A DNA stretch of 64,000 bases. Origin: Notospermus geniculatus. Its lineage: Eukaryota; Nemertea; Pilidiophora; Heteronemertea; Lineidae. Made by a program: the position numbers and the translations under genes. The DNA lies in the NCBI GenBank assembly GCA_002633025.1, contig NMRB01001370.1, forward strand, positions 85,317-149,316. Reading direction: 5' to 3'. The notes beneath the pieces were generated by a model, which made no database searches, was not told where the DNA came from, and saw only the letters and a list, made by a program, of their open reading frames with translations. Positions 1 to 11,600 of the stretch are shown in pieces (the stretch's first letter is position 1; the number at the start of each line of letters is the position of its first letter).

Positions 1-577
1 TGAAATCGGTGTATTAGCTAGGCCTAGGCCTACATGTAATGAAATTGAATAAAACAACACAACATGTACCGGTATGTTTGACATCCTTGTATCCCATCGG
101 CCCATCGCGATTCGTTGATGCCATTTTACTGCATTGAAGTGGACATGCTGATAAAAATCGGTGAATTGTGTAGGAAATAACTGACGAAATTAGGTGCAAG
201 TTGGTGAGCGTTGTAGTGTTAACTTACCGCTTTGAAGTGATCGAACAGTCTGAGCGTTTGGCGTCGCTACATTCAGACAGGGGTCAACGAAAAAAATTAT
301 CAGTTTGCGGTGCGGGTTGTGACAGAAAGCCAGTGGCGAACCGGGATCACCTGAGGTTAGGGAAGGCCTAGGCCTGTGTAACTTTGTCTTTGACTTTGTT
401 GACAATAGTCACAATGACAAGTGAATCAGTCAGATATTTCACTTTACTGCATAGGCCTAACGGTAATCCCCCACCACAGGGTTATTTTTAATGAGAGGGT
501 CATTATTGTAAGGATGAGGATTTAGGATCGGGTTGTCTAATGGTGCAATCATGACAATGTCTGTTTCAAATTTTCAG

Positions 578-3115
578 CTGCCGGGCTTTATTATCTTGCT
601 GAATTAGTGGAGGAATATACTCATAGTACCGCCAAAGTTATCAAGTATATGATAATTGTAAGTATGTGTGAATATTTGAAAGAAACATTGCTTGCAATGG
701 AAATTGGTAATTCCATCCCAGGCGCGGATCCAGAGGGGGGGTTGGGGGTCCTGGCCCTCCTGCTCATCACCACCAAATTTTTTTTCTCAATAATTTGAGA
801 CAATAAGCAAAAAAACGCAAGAATAAAGCTTCTGTTTTGATACTGAGATGCCAGGAAATCGCGTCTACGGCCCTCTAGATTTCAGACCCCCCGTCGGCGT
901 GAGAATCTTCGGCGCCCGCCTGCAACGACCACCCTCGGCAGCCCTCACTGACCCCCTCTGCCAAAAATCCTGGATCCGTGCCTGTATCCTCATTTTGCCA
1001 CCTATACTATAGTATCACTTCAAATGGTTTTCATTCCTTTGCAGGGTGTCACTGTTATATATGTCGGCCTGTTCCTATTTGAAGAGCTTCCCTTGACACT
1101 GATTGGTTCAGGATTGGTGGCACATTTCGTCTACTTCTTGTTGCTGAAAACCTTCCCTTACATATTACTTTCATCACCAACTTTCATCATTTCTGTAGGT
1201 AAGTCATGAAAACTCTCATTACATGGAAAATACTCATCAAAATTAGGGCGATATCAGTGGCAAACTGTGCATGCCTTACCTTTAGCTTTGGATCGAACAT
1301 AATTTTCTTTTCGTAAAATATTTCATTTTTTGTCATTTGAGAGTCTGATCTGGCAACCATTTCAAAGCCTGTGGTCGGCATTTGTCTAGAACTCGACATA
1401 CTCCTTTATATAAAACTCCTCAGAAAATTCGTTCTTATTTTCCAGTTCTGTTAGTCATCCAACACTACTTAGCATTTTCATATTTTTCAACTGTGTGGTA
1501 CCCATTTTCTGAGGTAAGTTAAAGCATTTTAAATAAGTAAGACAGCTAGCATCATCATCTATGGTGTTAATATTAATCAAAAATATCCCATTTGGTGTTC
1601 AGACCTGTCTGGGCTCAGAACTCAGAACGCGAATTCAAAGGGGTCAAAATTCTCGAAATGGGCTGTTGTTCGTTTTCATCAATTGAGGAATCTGAGTTGT
1701 GATCCTTGAGAAAATGCAGAAAGCTATGAAGCTGCAAATTGCAGCAATTATTTTTATTTATTTAAAAGAACGGTGCCTGCGTGTCAATGACACATTGTGG
1801 CCACCTAGGAGCAATTATTCTGTACAGCAGCAATTATTCTGAGGTAAGCAATTATTCTGTACAGCACAAAAAATAATCCCTGCAATTTGCAAGTGCATAG
1901 CTTTTTCCGTTTTCCCAAGGATCACAACTCGGATTCCTCAATTGACCAAAATGCAGGCCTTGCCGTTTGACAGGCGCGATTTTGCATGCACCTCGCAAAC
2001 AATAGAAATTCTATTGTTTGCGAGGCGCATGCAAAATCGCGCCCGTCAAACGGCAAGACCTGAAAATGAACAACCCCTTTGTTCCGATTCACAACACTGA
2101 AAACTTTTTCTTCTTTCAGGTGCTTGCATTTTTTACCCTGTGTTTGTGGCTTGTGCCGTTCATGTTTTTTGTGTCGCTGTCTGCCAATGAACTTGTTTTA
2201 CCAACACTATCTGAACAAGTTTCTCAACAACATGGTGGTGAGTCAAGTGCAAATTTTATTATATTGCTATTATAAATGCCTGATTTTCATTTAAGTTTCG
2301 GACATGATCGCTATTTCAGCATATATATATACCGATTTGAAATTCAAACTCAAGGGAATAGATTTGGAGGATGCTCACATGACATTCACCCCTCCTTGTT
2401 CGTAAAAAGTAGATCTTGGATATCAACTGAGAATGTGGGACACGTCTTTCAAATTGTCCATTGTTAATACAGTGGAACCTCTCTATTAAGGACACTTCGG
2501 GACTGACAAATGCTGTCCGTAATTGAGAGGTGTTCTGATTGCAGAAGTTAAAATGAATAGAAATGATCAATTTGAGACTGAACTTCGGTGTCCTTAATAG
2601 ATAGGTCTCCTCCTGGCAGAGGTGTCTGCTAAGGGAGGTTCCACTCTATGAGCTGTTGAGCATTCCCTTTCCCTTCAAACCTTCAAATTCAACCTTATAG
2701 ACCATTCTCAAATTAACGTAAACGACAAAGATCTGCACACTTCCGCAGAAATCTCAACCATAACATCGATCTAAAGCTGAATGACGTGACGCAGACAACT
2801 CCACGACAGTGACTTCGATGACGTTGCGACAGGGTCAACCATTGCTAAACCACGGATTGCGTCATGTCACCCGGTTTCAGATCAAGGTTCCGGTTGAGAT
2901 TTCGGCGGAAGTGCGCAGATCTGTGAATTTGAGAATCATCTATTAAATGGCCCCTGGTTTTGAGCCTCATTCATTGTTTTCTTTTTTCAGGTGAGAAAGA
3001 AGGAGATGTTGTCACAAACTATTTCATGAAAAAAAGCAAGAAGTATGGGTTACTGACGTTCTTTAAATTCGCTCAAGAAAGCGTACTACCCCAGCGGGTG
3101 AAGAAGCAATACTAG
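578..3115 (+). CDS. TEX261: TEX261 / Svp26-like ER-Golgi membrane protein, 3' five exons (5' partial)
   Basis: Exons 578-657, 1045-1198, 1446-1513, 2120-2237 and 2991-3115 join in one frame with AG/GT borders (donors gtaagt or gtgagt) and end at TAG 3113-3115, giving 180 residues. The peptide shows AGLYYLAELVEEYTHSTAKV, then hydrophobic membrane segments, WYPFSEVLAFFTLCLW, FFVSLSANE and a basic tail ending LPQRVKKQY. This is collinear with vertebrate TEX261 and yeast Svp26, polytopic proteins that help load selected cargo into COPII vesicles; that role is family knowledge. About 24 N-terminal residues, expected in one upstream exon, are not seen in 1-577, so exon 1 probably lies left of the window. 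Introns carry foldback elements, including a long palindrome only about 60 bp before exon 2120. No disruptive mutation is seen. Identification is firm. Confidence 0.92.
719..984. mobile_element. GCGCGGATCC-ended MITE in TEX261 intron
   Basis: Ends caggcgcggatccag and ctggatccgtgcctg are inverted. A close copy sits at 10918-11187; shorter relatives with the same ends are at 5416-5581 and 28263-28412. Confidence 0.8.
1660..1946. mobile_element. Foldback element (GGGCTGTTCGTTT family) in TEX261 intron 4
   Basis: Arms with gaggaatctgagttgtgatc and gatcacaactcggattcctc are inverted. A second copy of this family, 197 bp, lies inside an exon of the decayed gene at 37624-37820. The 1660 copy has extra sequence in its centre. 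Confidence 0.75.
1954..2062. repeat. 109-bp near-perfect palindrome next to TEX261 exon 2120
   Basis: The left half (ccgtttgacaggcgcgattt, cctcgcaaacaatagaa) is the inverse of the right half, with a one-base centre near 2007. It ends 57 bp before the acceptor of the next exon. Confidence 0.85.
2470..2645. mobile_element. CAGTGGAACCTCTC MITE
   Basis: Inverted ends cagtggaacctctctattaa and gggaggttccactc. The interior matches 29957-30391 (agtta/ggtcaaaatgaatagaaatg). Confidence 0.8.
2697..2943. mobile_element. Palindromic ATAGACGATTCTC MITE, copy 1
   Basis: About 245 bp with inverted ends (atagaccattctcaaatt / tttgagaatcatctat) and arms containing agatctgcacacttccgc. Other copies: 12543-12782, 44250-44498, 60577-60821 and a partial one at 53115-53315. 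Confidence 0.8.
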
Positions 3116-4127
3116 GAAATGACCACGTCTCTCTTCTGCGTGTTTCCCATGTTTGTTATTCAACTTATAGATTCATTTTTCGTAGGTGAAATGACTGGGC
3201 TAGAATGGCCCATTTGTTAAAGCCTAGCGTACATTGGCCTTGTGACTGGAAGCAACTGAATGCAACAGTCTCCAGGGTTTCCGCCAGGATTGTCAAGGAG
3301 GGGGGGAGAAAAAAATATATAAAAAAAAAATTTTTTTTTCAAAAAAATATTTTTTTTCAAAAATTTTTTTTTGGGGGGGGGTTGGTTAAAAATGGCCTCC
3401 AGAGCCATTTTTTACACTCCAAATGCAAAATTAGTCTTCCTTCTGCATGAAAATTGCATTTGAAATGTGACAAATTAAAGAAAAACACTACTGAAGTGAA
3501 GTGAAAATACCGAAGTGAAAATAGTGATATTTGAAAAAGGTTAGTCTGCAAACTTGAGGGGGGGGATATCCCCTCCTTGAAATTTTTGAGGAGGGGATTC
3601 ATCCCCCCATCCCCCCCTCTGGCGGAAACACTGGTCTCTATCGATGTACGCATTCCACATCGGTTTACGACAGGTAATTGTGGCAACAAGTGGCACAATC
3701 CAGTCTTCAATCTGAAGTGCGCACATCGGACAGGCAGTGGTACTGAATGCTACACAGAAATTGTCGATGTCTTCCGATTGGACCACTCGGGGAGTCATGT
3801 GATAAACATTCACGTGAGCAGGTGTGCTCCACAAATGAGGAAACTCATTGCCAGCGCGTGTACATCGGAAGTGACTGAAGATGACTACTATATTAGAAGC
3901 AACTGTTGGTTGGCAACAAGTAGAACATGAGCAACTGGGTGGGACTAGCGGCAACAGTTGGCAATAGCGTTGGCGGCGTGCCTACATCGGCCTGTTTGAG
4001 TTTGTGTGGACATCGGCTGTTCTGATCAGTTGCTGCCGGTTCCAGGTAGTCGCCAACCGTTGCCAGAAACGCCATTGCCGGTAGTTGCTTCCAGTCGATG
4101 TATGCGAGGCTTAATTCACCCTGAAAC

Positions 4128-4331
4128 AATGGGAGACTTTCCTGCTGTTAGAGGCCACCACTAGTTTAATAGCTGTCCTAGAACATCATGAAATTTGACA
4201 TCACAGAGAAGAAGTGCACGTCACAACGTCATCCATTATGACGTGGAGGCCATGACTTTACGTCTGTGACGTCAAATTTTGTGACGTTTTACGATGCTAA
4301 CAGGTGGCCTCTAAGGCAGTAAAGTTTTCCA
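4128..4331. mobile_element. Palindromic MITE (ATGGGAGACTTT family), copy 1
   Basis: Ends atgggagactttcctgctg and ggcagtaaagttttcc are inverted. Copies at 11523-11730 (ANKRD53-like intron 1) and 21959-22158 (ENO4 intron 5). Arms include acgtcacaaaatttgacatc. Confidence 0.8.
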
Positions 4332-6060
4332 TGGACCATTTTGCTTCAATGATTGCACATATGAAAAAAGGAATTTATAGTGGAAATGACATCTGTGGTT
4401 CTTTTTACCATATCCAAATAAACCAAATTTTACTTGTAGATTCCGGCCTCCCTTTGGAATGTGGTGACTTAATTTTATATCAGCATTTTTTTTACTTGAA
4501 GTAAGAGATTAGATCAAAATCAGGGAAGGGTATCAATTTCTTCTTGTCATAGAGGTCACTGGTGTGTGGATTAGGCGTTCAGCTGTGGCAGCACCCTGGA
4601 ACCAATACTTTAGATCATCAGTTTCCATGTGATTTAACCTCTTTGCTCCTGATGATTTTCACCATGTGGCACACTTAAAGTGCCACTCTGTGTAGGAGGG
4701 ATGTCTCAGTATCCCTCCCCTGGCGGTAAAATTGGGAACCAGTGTGATAAGGCTGGTGTCCTGTCCAACCCATACATAGTCAGTGGTAACACCTGGGCTA
4801 GACTGATACTATGTCGAAACCTTAGCTGACAAAAAATGCCCAACATCCTTTTCATCACTTGAGAAGTTCAACGGGCTGTCATGGCATGACTAACCCTTTA
4901 AGTAAGCTCTTTTGTTGGGGTAAAAAATGAATGAAAAAAATTAGAGCAGGTCACATCAGTTGGCGTCTTGGGGTAGGCCTAACCTGGAATCCGTAACGTT
5001 CGCTCCACTTAGGTGTGGCAATATAGCGAGCAAGCACTGGTCATGATATCCTCAGGAAGTTGTGGGGAGCGCCACCTCACGGTATTCATTCGCTCGGTTT
5101 CTCAATATTTCGCATGTACCAGTATGTGATAAAGGTTTAAATTTTCATGTCCGTGCATCAATGCGTGTTGATATTATATGTAAATTTTAGGAGCTCATGT
5201 GATTAAAACATTCGTCAACCGAGAATTAACAGGGTCTAAGTGCATTTTTAGCTTGACCCAAATTCCCTGTGCTTTTAGTCCCTTATAAGCACAGGAAATG
5301 AGGGTCAAGTAAAAAATGCGCTTAGACCCAGTTAATTCTCGGTTGACAATATGTACTTTTATCATTGCATTGTACTTCCTGGAGTTGCTGTACCGGTATT
5401 TCCTTTATACTAAATGCGCGGATCCAGGGGGTGCATCCGGCGCGTGCCCCCTTTTGGCCAACAAGTCTGTAAAATTGACCGTGAAATTCTGCAATTTGGA
5501 GCAAATCATTGAAATTCACCGCAGATTTCAATGTTTCTTGCATAGTGTGCCCCCCTTTCCAAAATTGTGGATCTGCCCGTGTGCTACTCTGTGTTCTATC
5601 ACCGGTACTGAAATCACGCCAGAGGCATATAAATACTTGTGGATATCTATTGTGACAATGATGTTCGACCGGCATCGCTAAATTTCACAGATTCATCTGC
5701 TATGAGATGGCAATGAGTGAGTGAAATGTGATATACATGTATGTATGAATAAAATCATGTTTCATAGCTTTGTATAATCATGTACGATATGATATTTGTG
5801 TAACTGGATGAAACTTTTTTTACTGATAAATATGCTTCAAAATGTGGCAATTACAATGTAACTTGATTTAAAGCCCCTCTGTATTGAATTTTACCCTATT
5901 TTCAAAGTGTTAGAAGAACGCAGGTGGAGGTCTTCTCCTCGTGAAGGTCCCCAAAATGTTTACCTGATATGGACTTCAAAGAATCAAGCCCTACTTTTCA
6001 GCAGACATTTAAAAAACTGCAGGCAGAGCTCTAATGTACTCAGATAGAGCATTGTACATT

Positions 6061-6357
6061 TCACTTAAGTTTTGGGTTTATAGTCTGATACCAACAACAG
6101 TAGAGGTGGCATCCAAATTTACACTTTAATCCCAGTCTGTCCTGAAACCTTTCAGTAGAACTCAGATGAGCTGCTCATTCAGCACTACAATCTGAGCATT
6201 TCTGACCGGTACCCATTTACATGTATACACCTGGGTGGAGAGAGGCCGGTGAGGCAAAGAGACTTGCCCAGTCTCACGTCACAGCAGGATTCAAACCCGG
6301 GACCCTCTGACCTGCTTGTCGGAGACCCGAACCACTACACCACCATGGCTCCTCAGA
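6061..6357 (-). mobile_element. tRNA-derived SINE, copy 1
   Basis: Read on the minus strand it starts GGAGCCATGGTGGTGTAGTGG (an A-box-like region), has a B-box-like GGGTTTGAATCC, then a shared body (ACCGGTCAGAAATGCTCAGA, TCATCTGAGTTCTACTGAAA) and ends in TATAAACCCAAAACTTAA. Same family at 26213-26510 and 30001-30284. Confidence 0.8.
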
Positions 6358-8681
6358 GGACGTAAGCACTTTCGGAATTCAATACAGTGTGGTTTTAACA
6401 AAAGAACATGTACCTTTAATTACACATACCATCAAGTTTGTACTCTGTATATGTACAGTAATCCGCCACTGGATTTGGTCCATTGTCAGTCCAAAGGGTT
6501 GAATTGCATTTCTGCTTCAGTTGTATATAATGTACATGTACCTGTAGCAATAGAAATTTATACCTATATCTAAATTTTTCGTTATCTCATTTGAATCTTG
6601 AATGATCACGGCTCAAGATAATCCCTGAAAAGTGTCCTTTTGCCCCCAAAACAAAGAAAGGACCCTTGTAATTTGGAAGTCTGGTTAAGTCTCAGTGATC
6701 TACCAGTGTGTGTCCTATAGCCCCTTTTACACTACCGGTAACCAAATAAGCATGCCAAGCTCGACCCGGACCGATAGGTCCGTTTACACTACGAAAATTA
6801 ACCGAGTCAAATGCAGGCCAAGCCCACCTAACCACCTCTGAAACACTGCCGATTGCCATGTAGGGTTCGTGGCAATGACGTAAATTTGACCCATGTGCAC
6901 TGCGCCCAGGTGAGTGGGCTAGATTGGCTCTAGCTGTGTAGACTGGTGGAATTTCAACTCAACTGTGCTTGACCCGGACCAAGCCTACCTCATATTGCAG
7001 GGCTAATTTGGTACGAACCGGTACAAGCTGGTTCGACCCGTTTACACTTGGTAAAATTGTACTGAACCGTGCTCGGTCCGGACCAAGCGTGGTAAAATTT
7101 TGTGGCGTAAAAGGGGCTTATGACTTGAATGTGTCCAACTCTTGAGAAGTTCTTCTCCAGCACAGCATTGTTGATGATGAATTGATATGGACAACAACAC
7201 TTGTTTCCTAAGAAATGTTTGTATTTGACATAATAGAAGAATATAATATACCTGATATTAAGTTATGTAACAGTGTCAGCATTATACAGTATAGAGCGTT
7301 TCGATGCACAGTATTCAGCTCAGAGCATGCCAAATCGGAATGGAGTTAACAAATTACAGTTTAACTTCTGTCACTTATGCTGAAAGGGTACACCTAAACT
7401 ACACCCAGGATAAATGAAGAATGACAAAAATACCCAGGATATACTTTGGTATACTGAACTATACCCAGCCTAATGGGTACACTTCTGTCAGACTACCATA
7501 AATTTATCCTGGGTATAGTTTAGGTGTACCCAGGATGACATTTACCCTATCAGCGTCACTTATCTCCATTTGAGCAAATGGCAAGAACTTAAAATGGTCG
7601 AGTGCTTGTTCTGTTCTAACTAGAAAGTGACTAGATCTAGAGATTTTGATTTACTCTCGTTATAACTAAAGAATATACAAGTAGGCCTACACAAGATGAA
7701 ATACACTGAATCATGATTTGCCATGGACTTACGGTAGTTCAATTGTCCTGATTGGTAGAATACAATAAGCTCAAATCAGTTTGACGATAATTATAGGCCT
7801 AATATACATGTATAAAGTAGCTTCACAAACTGACGGATATAGATGTCTGTCAGCAAAAAATACTTTAGCCTCATTCATAAGGAATACCGTACACACCGTG
7901 TACAAAAAATCATGAAATGGTGCATGCAATTAAAACATTCCATCACCCGTGCAAATTTTCTCTCAATCCATCCTCAAGGCACTATGCTACAACAAAGACA
8001 AAATTTTTAAAACGAAGTGTTAAAAACCAGCAAAATGGGTGTGATCTCTCTCAAGAATAGCAATTTTCAGATGGATAAAAATATCACTGGAATCTACTTT
8101 TAGGAAAATTTAAAATATCAAAAAATATCGCTAATTCTTAAAGGCACTTAGCAAGAGTAACTGGAATGTACAGACCTCAATCAAGAGAAATTAACTATAG
8201 AAATTCAACAATAGGAATTTCCAGATTTGTGAATTAGGGGCAAACTCATAGACACTTAGTTCAGACTACCGGTAATGCAGGTCGTCCACCGACTTATTGA
8301 GCTTATGATCAGTTTGCAATTACTTTACAAAGGCAGTGGTGAATGAATTACAATACTCTTGTAAACTAGTCGTAAGAAAAATTACATGACTTGGAAGCTG
8401 ATTCACCGAAAAATACGTCTCTGACGGCCCTGTTTCAACAGCATCGGAAGATTATGACATCAGACGGCATTGTGTCACGTGACATCATTCTGGACTACGA
8501 ATCGTGAATGCAAATTGTAGCTTATCCACCGGCCGTCGTAAATTCGTTGTAAACCCATTGTAAACTGGTCATAAACTATTCACAAACTGATTGTAAACGT
8601 GTCGTAAAGTCGGTGGATCACCCGCATAGGTAAGTCTACAACTCAGGCCTTCAATGATTGTGTTCACGTTGCCAATCAGTC

Positions 8682-11600
8682 TCAAATTGCATTCAAACTT
8701 CCCAAGTTCAAATCATACTGCTCGCCACTGATATGAGGGTAATAAGTGGGCTTACTGAAGTTTTCTATTGCCTTTACCAAACGTTCCCTTGGTGGCAACA
8801 CATCACCATTGGTGTGCGCACTAAAACTTTCCACCGATATCTTAGACGGAGCTCTCTTTTCCAACTGAATCAGCAATGCCCTCCGCACAAGATCAGAGTT
8901 CAAATCATCTGAAATATGAAGTGCGCTTTCAACCTTTGGCTTCTGGAATTCTGGAACTTTTTTCTTTGCAGGTACGTCAATGATATTTTTACACTTGTAC
9001 AGAACCGGACGGTCAATGTCATTGGGGTTAAGTATGACCTCCATAGTTTCGGGCGAAACTTTCATTTCATCGAGTTTCTTTCTAATATTGACCTCTTCGT
9101 CGGCTCGTTTAATTTGCTCATTTTCACTTATAACGAAGACCTTTGGACTTTTCCAGATGTTTAATTCGTGAGGCGTGGCATGACGATGTGGTAACATGGT
9201 GTAGACATCACGTGGGTAAACGTCAGGAAGTAGCGGCAAATACTCATGAAACGTTTCTTTAACTTTCGTCGACTTATTCCACGGCTGAGAGTTGGACCAT
9301 ATATTTTTGCTTTCTCGTTCTTCTAGCTCTGTACTGTACTCCTGATGAGGTGTCACAGCTGGCGTAACTTTATCGCTGACAAACTTGCTGTGCTCCGGAC
9401 TCGAACTTGCCACTGTCGTAGGACTTTGGCCCCCTCGTATATGAGTCCCATCTCCTTCACTCCCGTCTTTCCTCGATACAACCTGCACCCGCCTTTCCGG
9501 CTGAGCCTCATTCTGGCGTCCTCCACTGGTCTCTGCTGTCATACTATTCGGCTTGTACAATGATTCCTTTATTGGCTCAAGCTTACCACCAGACACTGAA
9601 GGCACAGCTGTCTTATCTGAAGATTTTTCTGCTGTTTTCTCAACATCCTTAACATTCACTTCAGGCTTTTTCTCAGGAGGCTTTTTGGACTCCTTCTTTT
9701 GATTACGCGGTGGTCTAGGTTTTTTGGCTTTCGAACCTCCCTGGAATTGAATACCGCGATTATTCAGCCAATCGCTGAAGGCTGCTTGCCCATAGAACTG
9801 TTCATCATCTCTATTCTCATAATCTTCAAGTTCACGAAGTGCCTGTTGCATCTTGGTCTTCTTCAACTCCCGCATCTCCTTGCTGATGAAGTCCTTGTCT
9901 TGGTGCCATTTTTCTGTGGCAAGGATTCTGGAAAGGATAAAAATGCGCTAAAATGTGAGACAGTATGAGCTTTTCCAAAAATGAATCGAACTGGATTAGG
10001 TATTGCCTTCATGCCCTCTGCACTTAAAGGAGCAAGGTATGTGATCCCTTATGCAGGGCTTGACATAAGCCGAGGCCATTTTCCAAAACACCCTTGCTGG
10101 CCCTCTAAAGTGTCCAGGGCCATGGCTGGCTGACCCTTGGCCTATTGTGTGCCTTCATTTGATTAATGTGATAATAAACTGGGTCTAGGCCTAGGCCTAG
10201 CTGAAATTGACCATCCAAGACCTTGGACAACAATCACTTTGGATTAGAATAGAGGGCCAGCAAGGGTGTTTTGGAAAATGGCCTTGGCTTATGTCAAGCC
10301 CTGCTTATGGGTAATTTGACTGCCAGCTAGTGGCAGCAAGACGAATCACAAAAATCCATCACAAAATGTACGTATGAAATCGGGTCCATTCACCGACAAC
10401 GTAGTTAGTCCCTTGCATTGGAGAGTGGCACGACTGCGCAGGCTGTCGAGAAAAAGTGGCAATTCCGCACTCCTTTAAAGCCCCACTGTATTGAATTTTA
10501 CGGTATAATTGTCAAAACATCGGAGGATATGATTAAATACAATGTGGCTTTAACATTGTCCGTCCTCACCTGGCACATTTCCTATGACCCCATAATTTTG
10601 CCAAATCAATAGGAAGATGCCCTCGTCGATCACGGGCATCAATTTTTGCCTTGACGTCTATCAACAACTTCAGACATTGAACATGGCCCTCACTAGCTGC
10701 CTGGTGGACAGGTGTCACACCATCCTCATTCATCCTGTAAAAGATAAGAGGTAACGATGTGTGACCCGTCACATCAAATCAGGTAATAGGCCTAAGTCGC
10801 ACAAGATCTGAATCAGTCCGTTGTATGCGTGAGTAAGCTGTGGTGCGTTGTAACTTATGCCTTTGCAAAGGCAAATGAAAAGAGCCCATCCAAGTAAGGA
10901 AAATAAATAAGTTGAGATGATCCAGAGGGGGGGTTTGGGGGGTTGTGACCCCCCTGCTCGCCACCACCAATTTTTTTTCTTGAATAATTTGCGAAAATAA
11001 GCAAATAAACGCAAGAATAAAGCTTCGGTTTTGATACTGAGATACCAGGAAATCGCGTCTAGGGCCTTCTAAATTTCAAAATTTTCTGGGTGAGGTCCCT
11101 CAGACCCCCCATCTTCGGCGCCCGCCTGTAGCAACCGCCCTCAGCGGCCCTGACCCCCCTCTGCCAAAAATCCTGGATCCGCGCTTGTGGCCTCTTTCTT
11201 CTTACTCAGGGCCAATATGCCATGGCTTTGGCCCTGACGGAAAAATCTACTACAAACACAAAATACGTACACTGAAGGATCTGCTCCATGCTCAAGGAGA
11301 TATATCAAACATTGCAGCGATCTCTTTCCAGTCTGGTTACTGATAGCCAAATGGATTGGTCGCCATCCAGTTCCACTCGAGAGGTTCACGTCCACCTTTT
11401 GTTTCTCGATAAGCAGTTTTAAACAGTCCAAACGACCGTGCAGGGCAGCCAGGTGAAGAGGGGCAAGACCCTGGAAAACAAAATGTCTTACATTAACAGC
11501 TGCGACTCTAGGTGATTCCCTGAATGGTAGACTTTACCTCTGCCGTTAGCCCGCCGGTTAGCGGTCCTAGAACGTCACAAAATTTGACATCACTAATGCA

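Larger units (their letters stand above)
3116..8681. other. Intergenic region between TEX261 and the ANKRD53-like gene
   Basis: No gene is recognised. It holds a CAGTGTTTCCGCCAG-ended element with long A/T/G runs (3273-3632), a palindromic MITE (4128-4331), a foldback (5214-5347), a GCGCGGATCC element (5416-5581), a dispersed repeat (5868-6055, also 21150-21335), a SINE (6061-6357), a taagccccttttac-ended element (6718-7120) and a gggtacacctaaactacacc foldback (7386-7531). The rest is unremarkable AT-rich sequence. TEX261 3' UTR must lie at its left end. Confidence 0.7.

Noticed and set aside
3541-3954. 137-codon minus ORF and its plus partner
   Set aside because: Lies over a MITE end and low-complexity runs, with no splice context or protein-like pattern.
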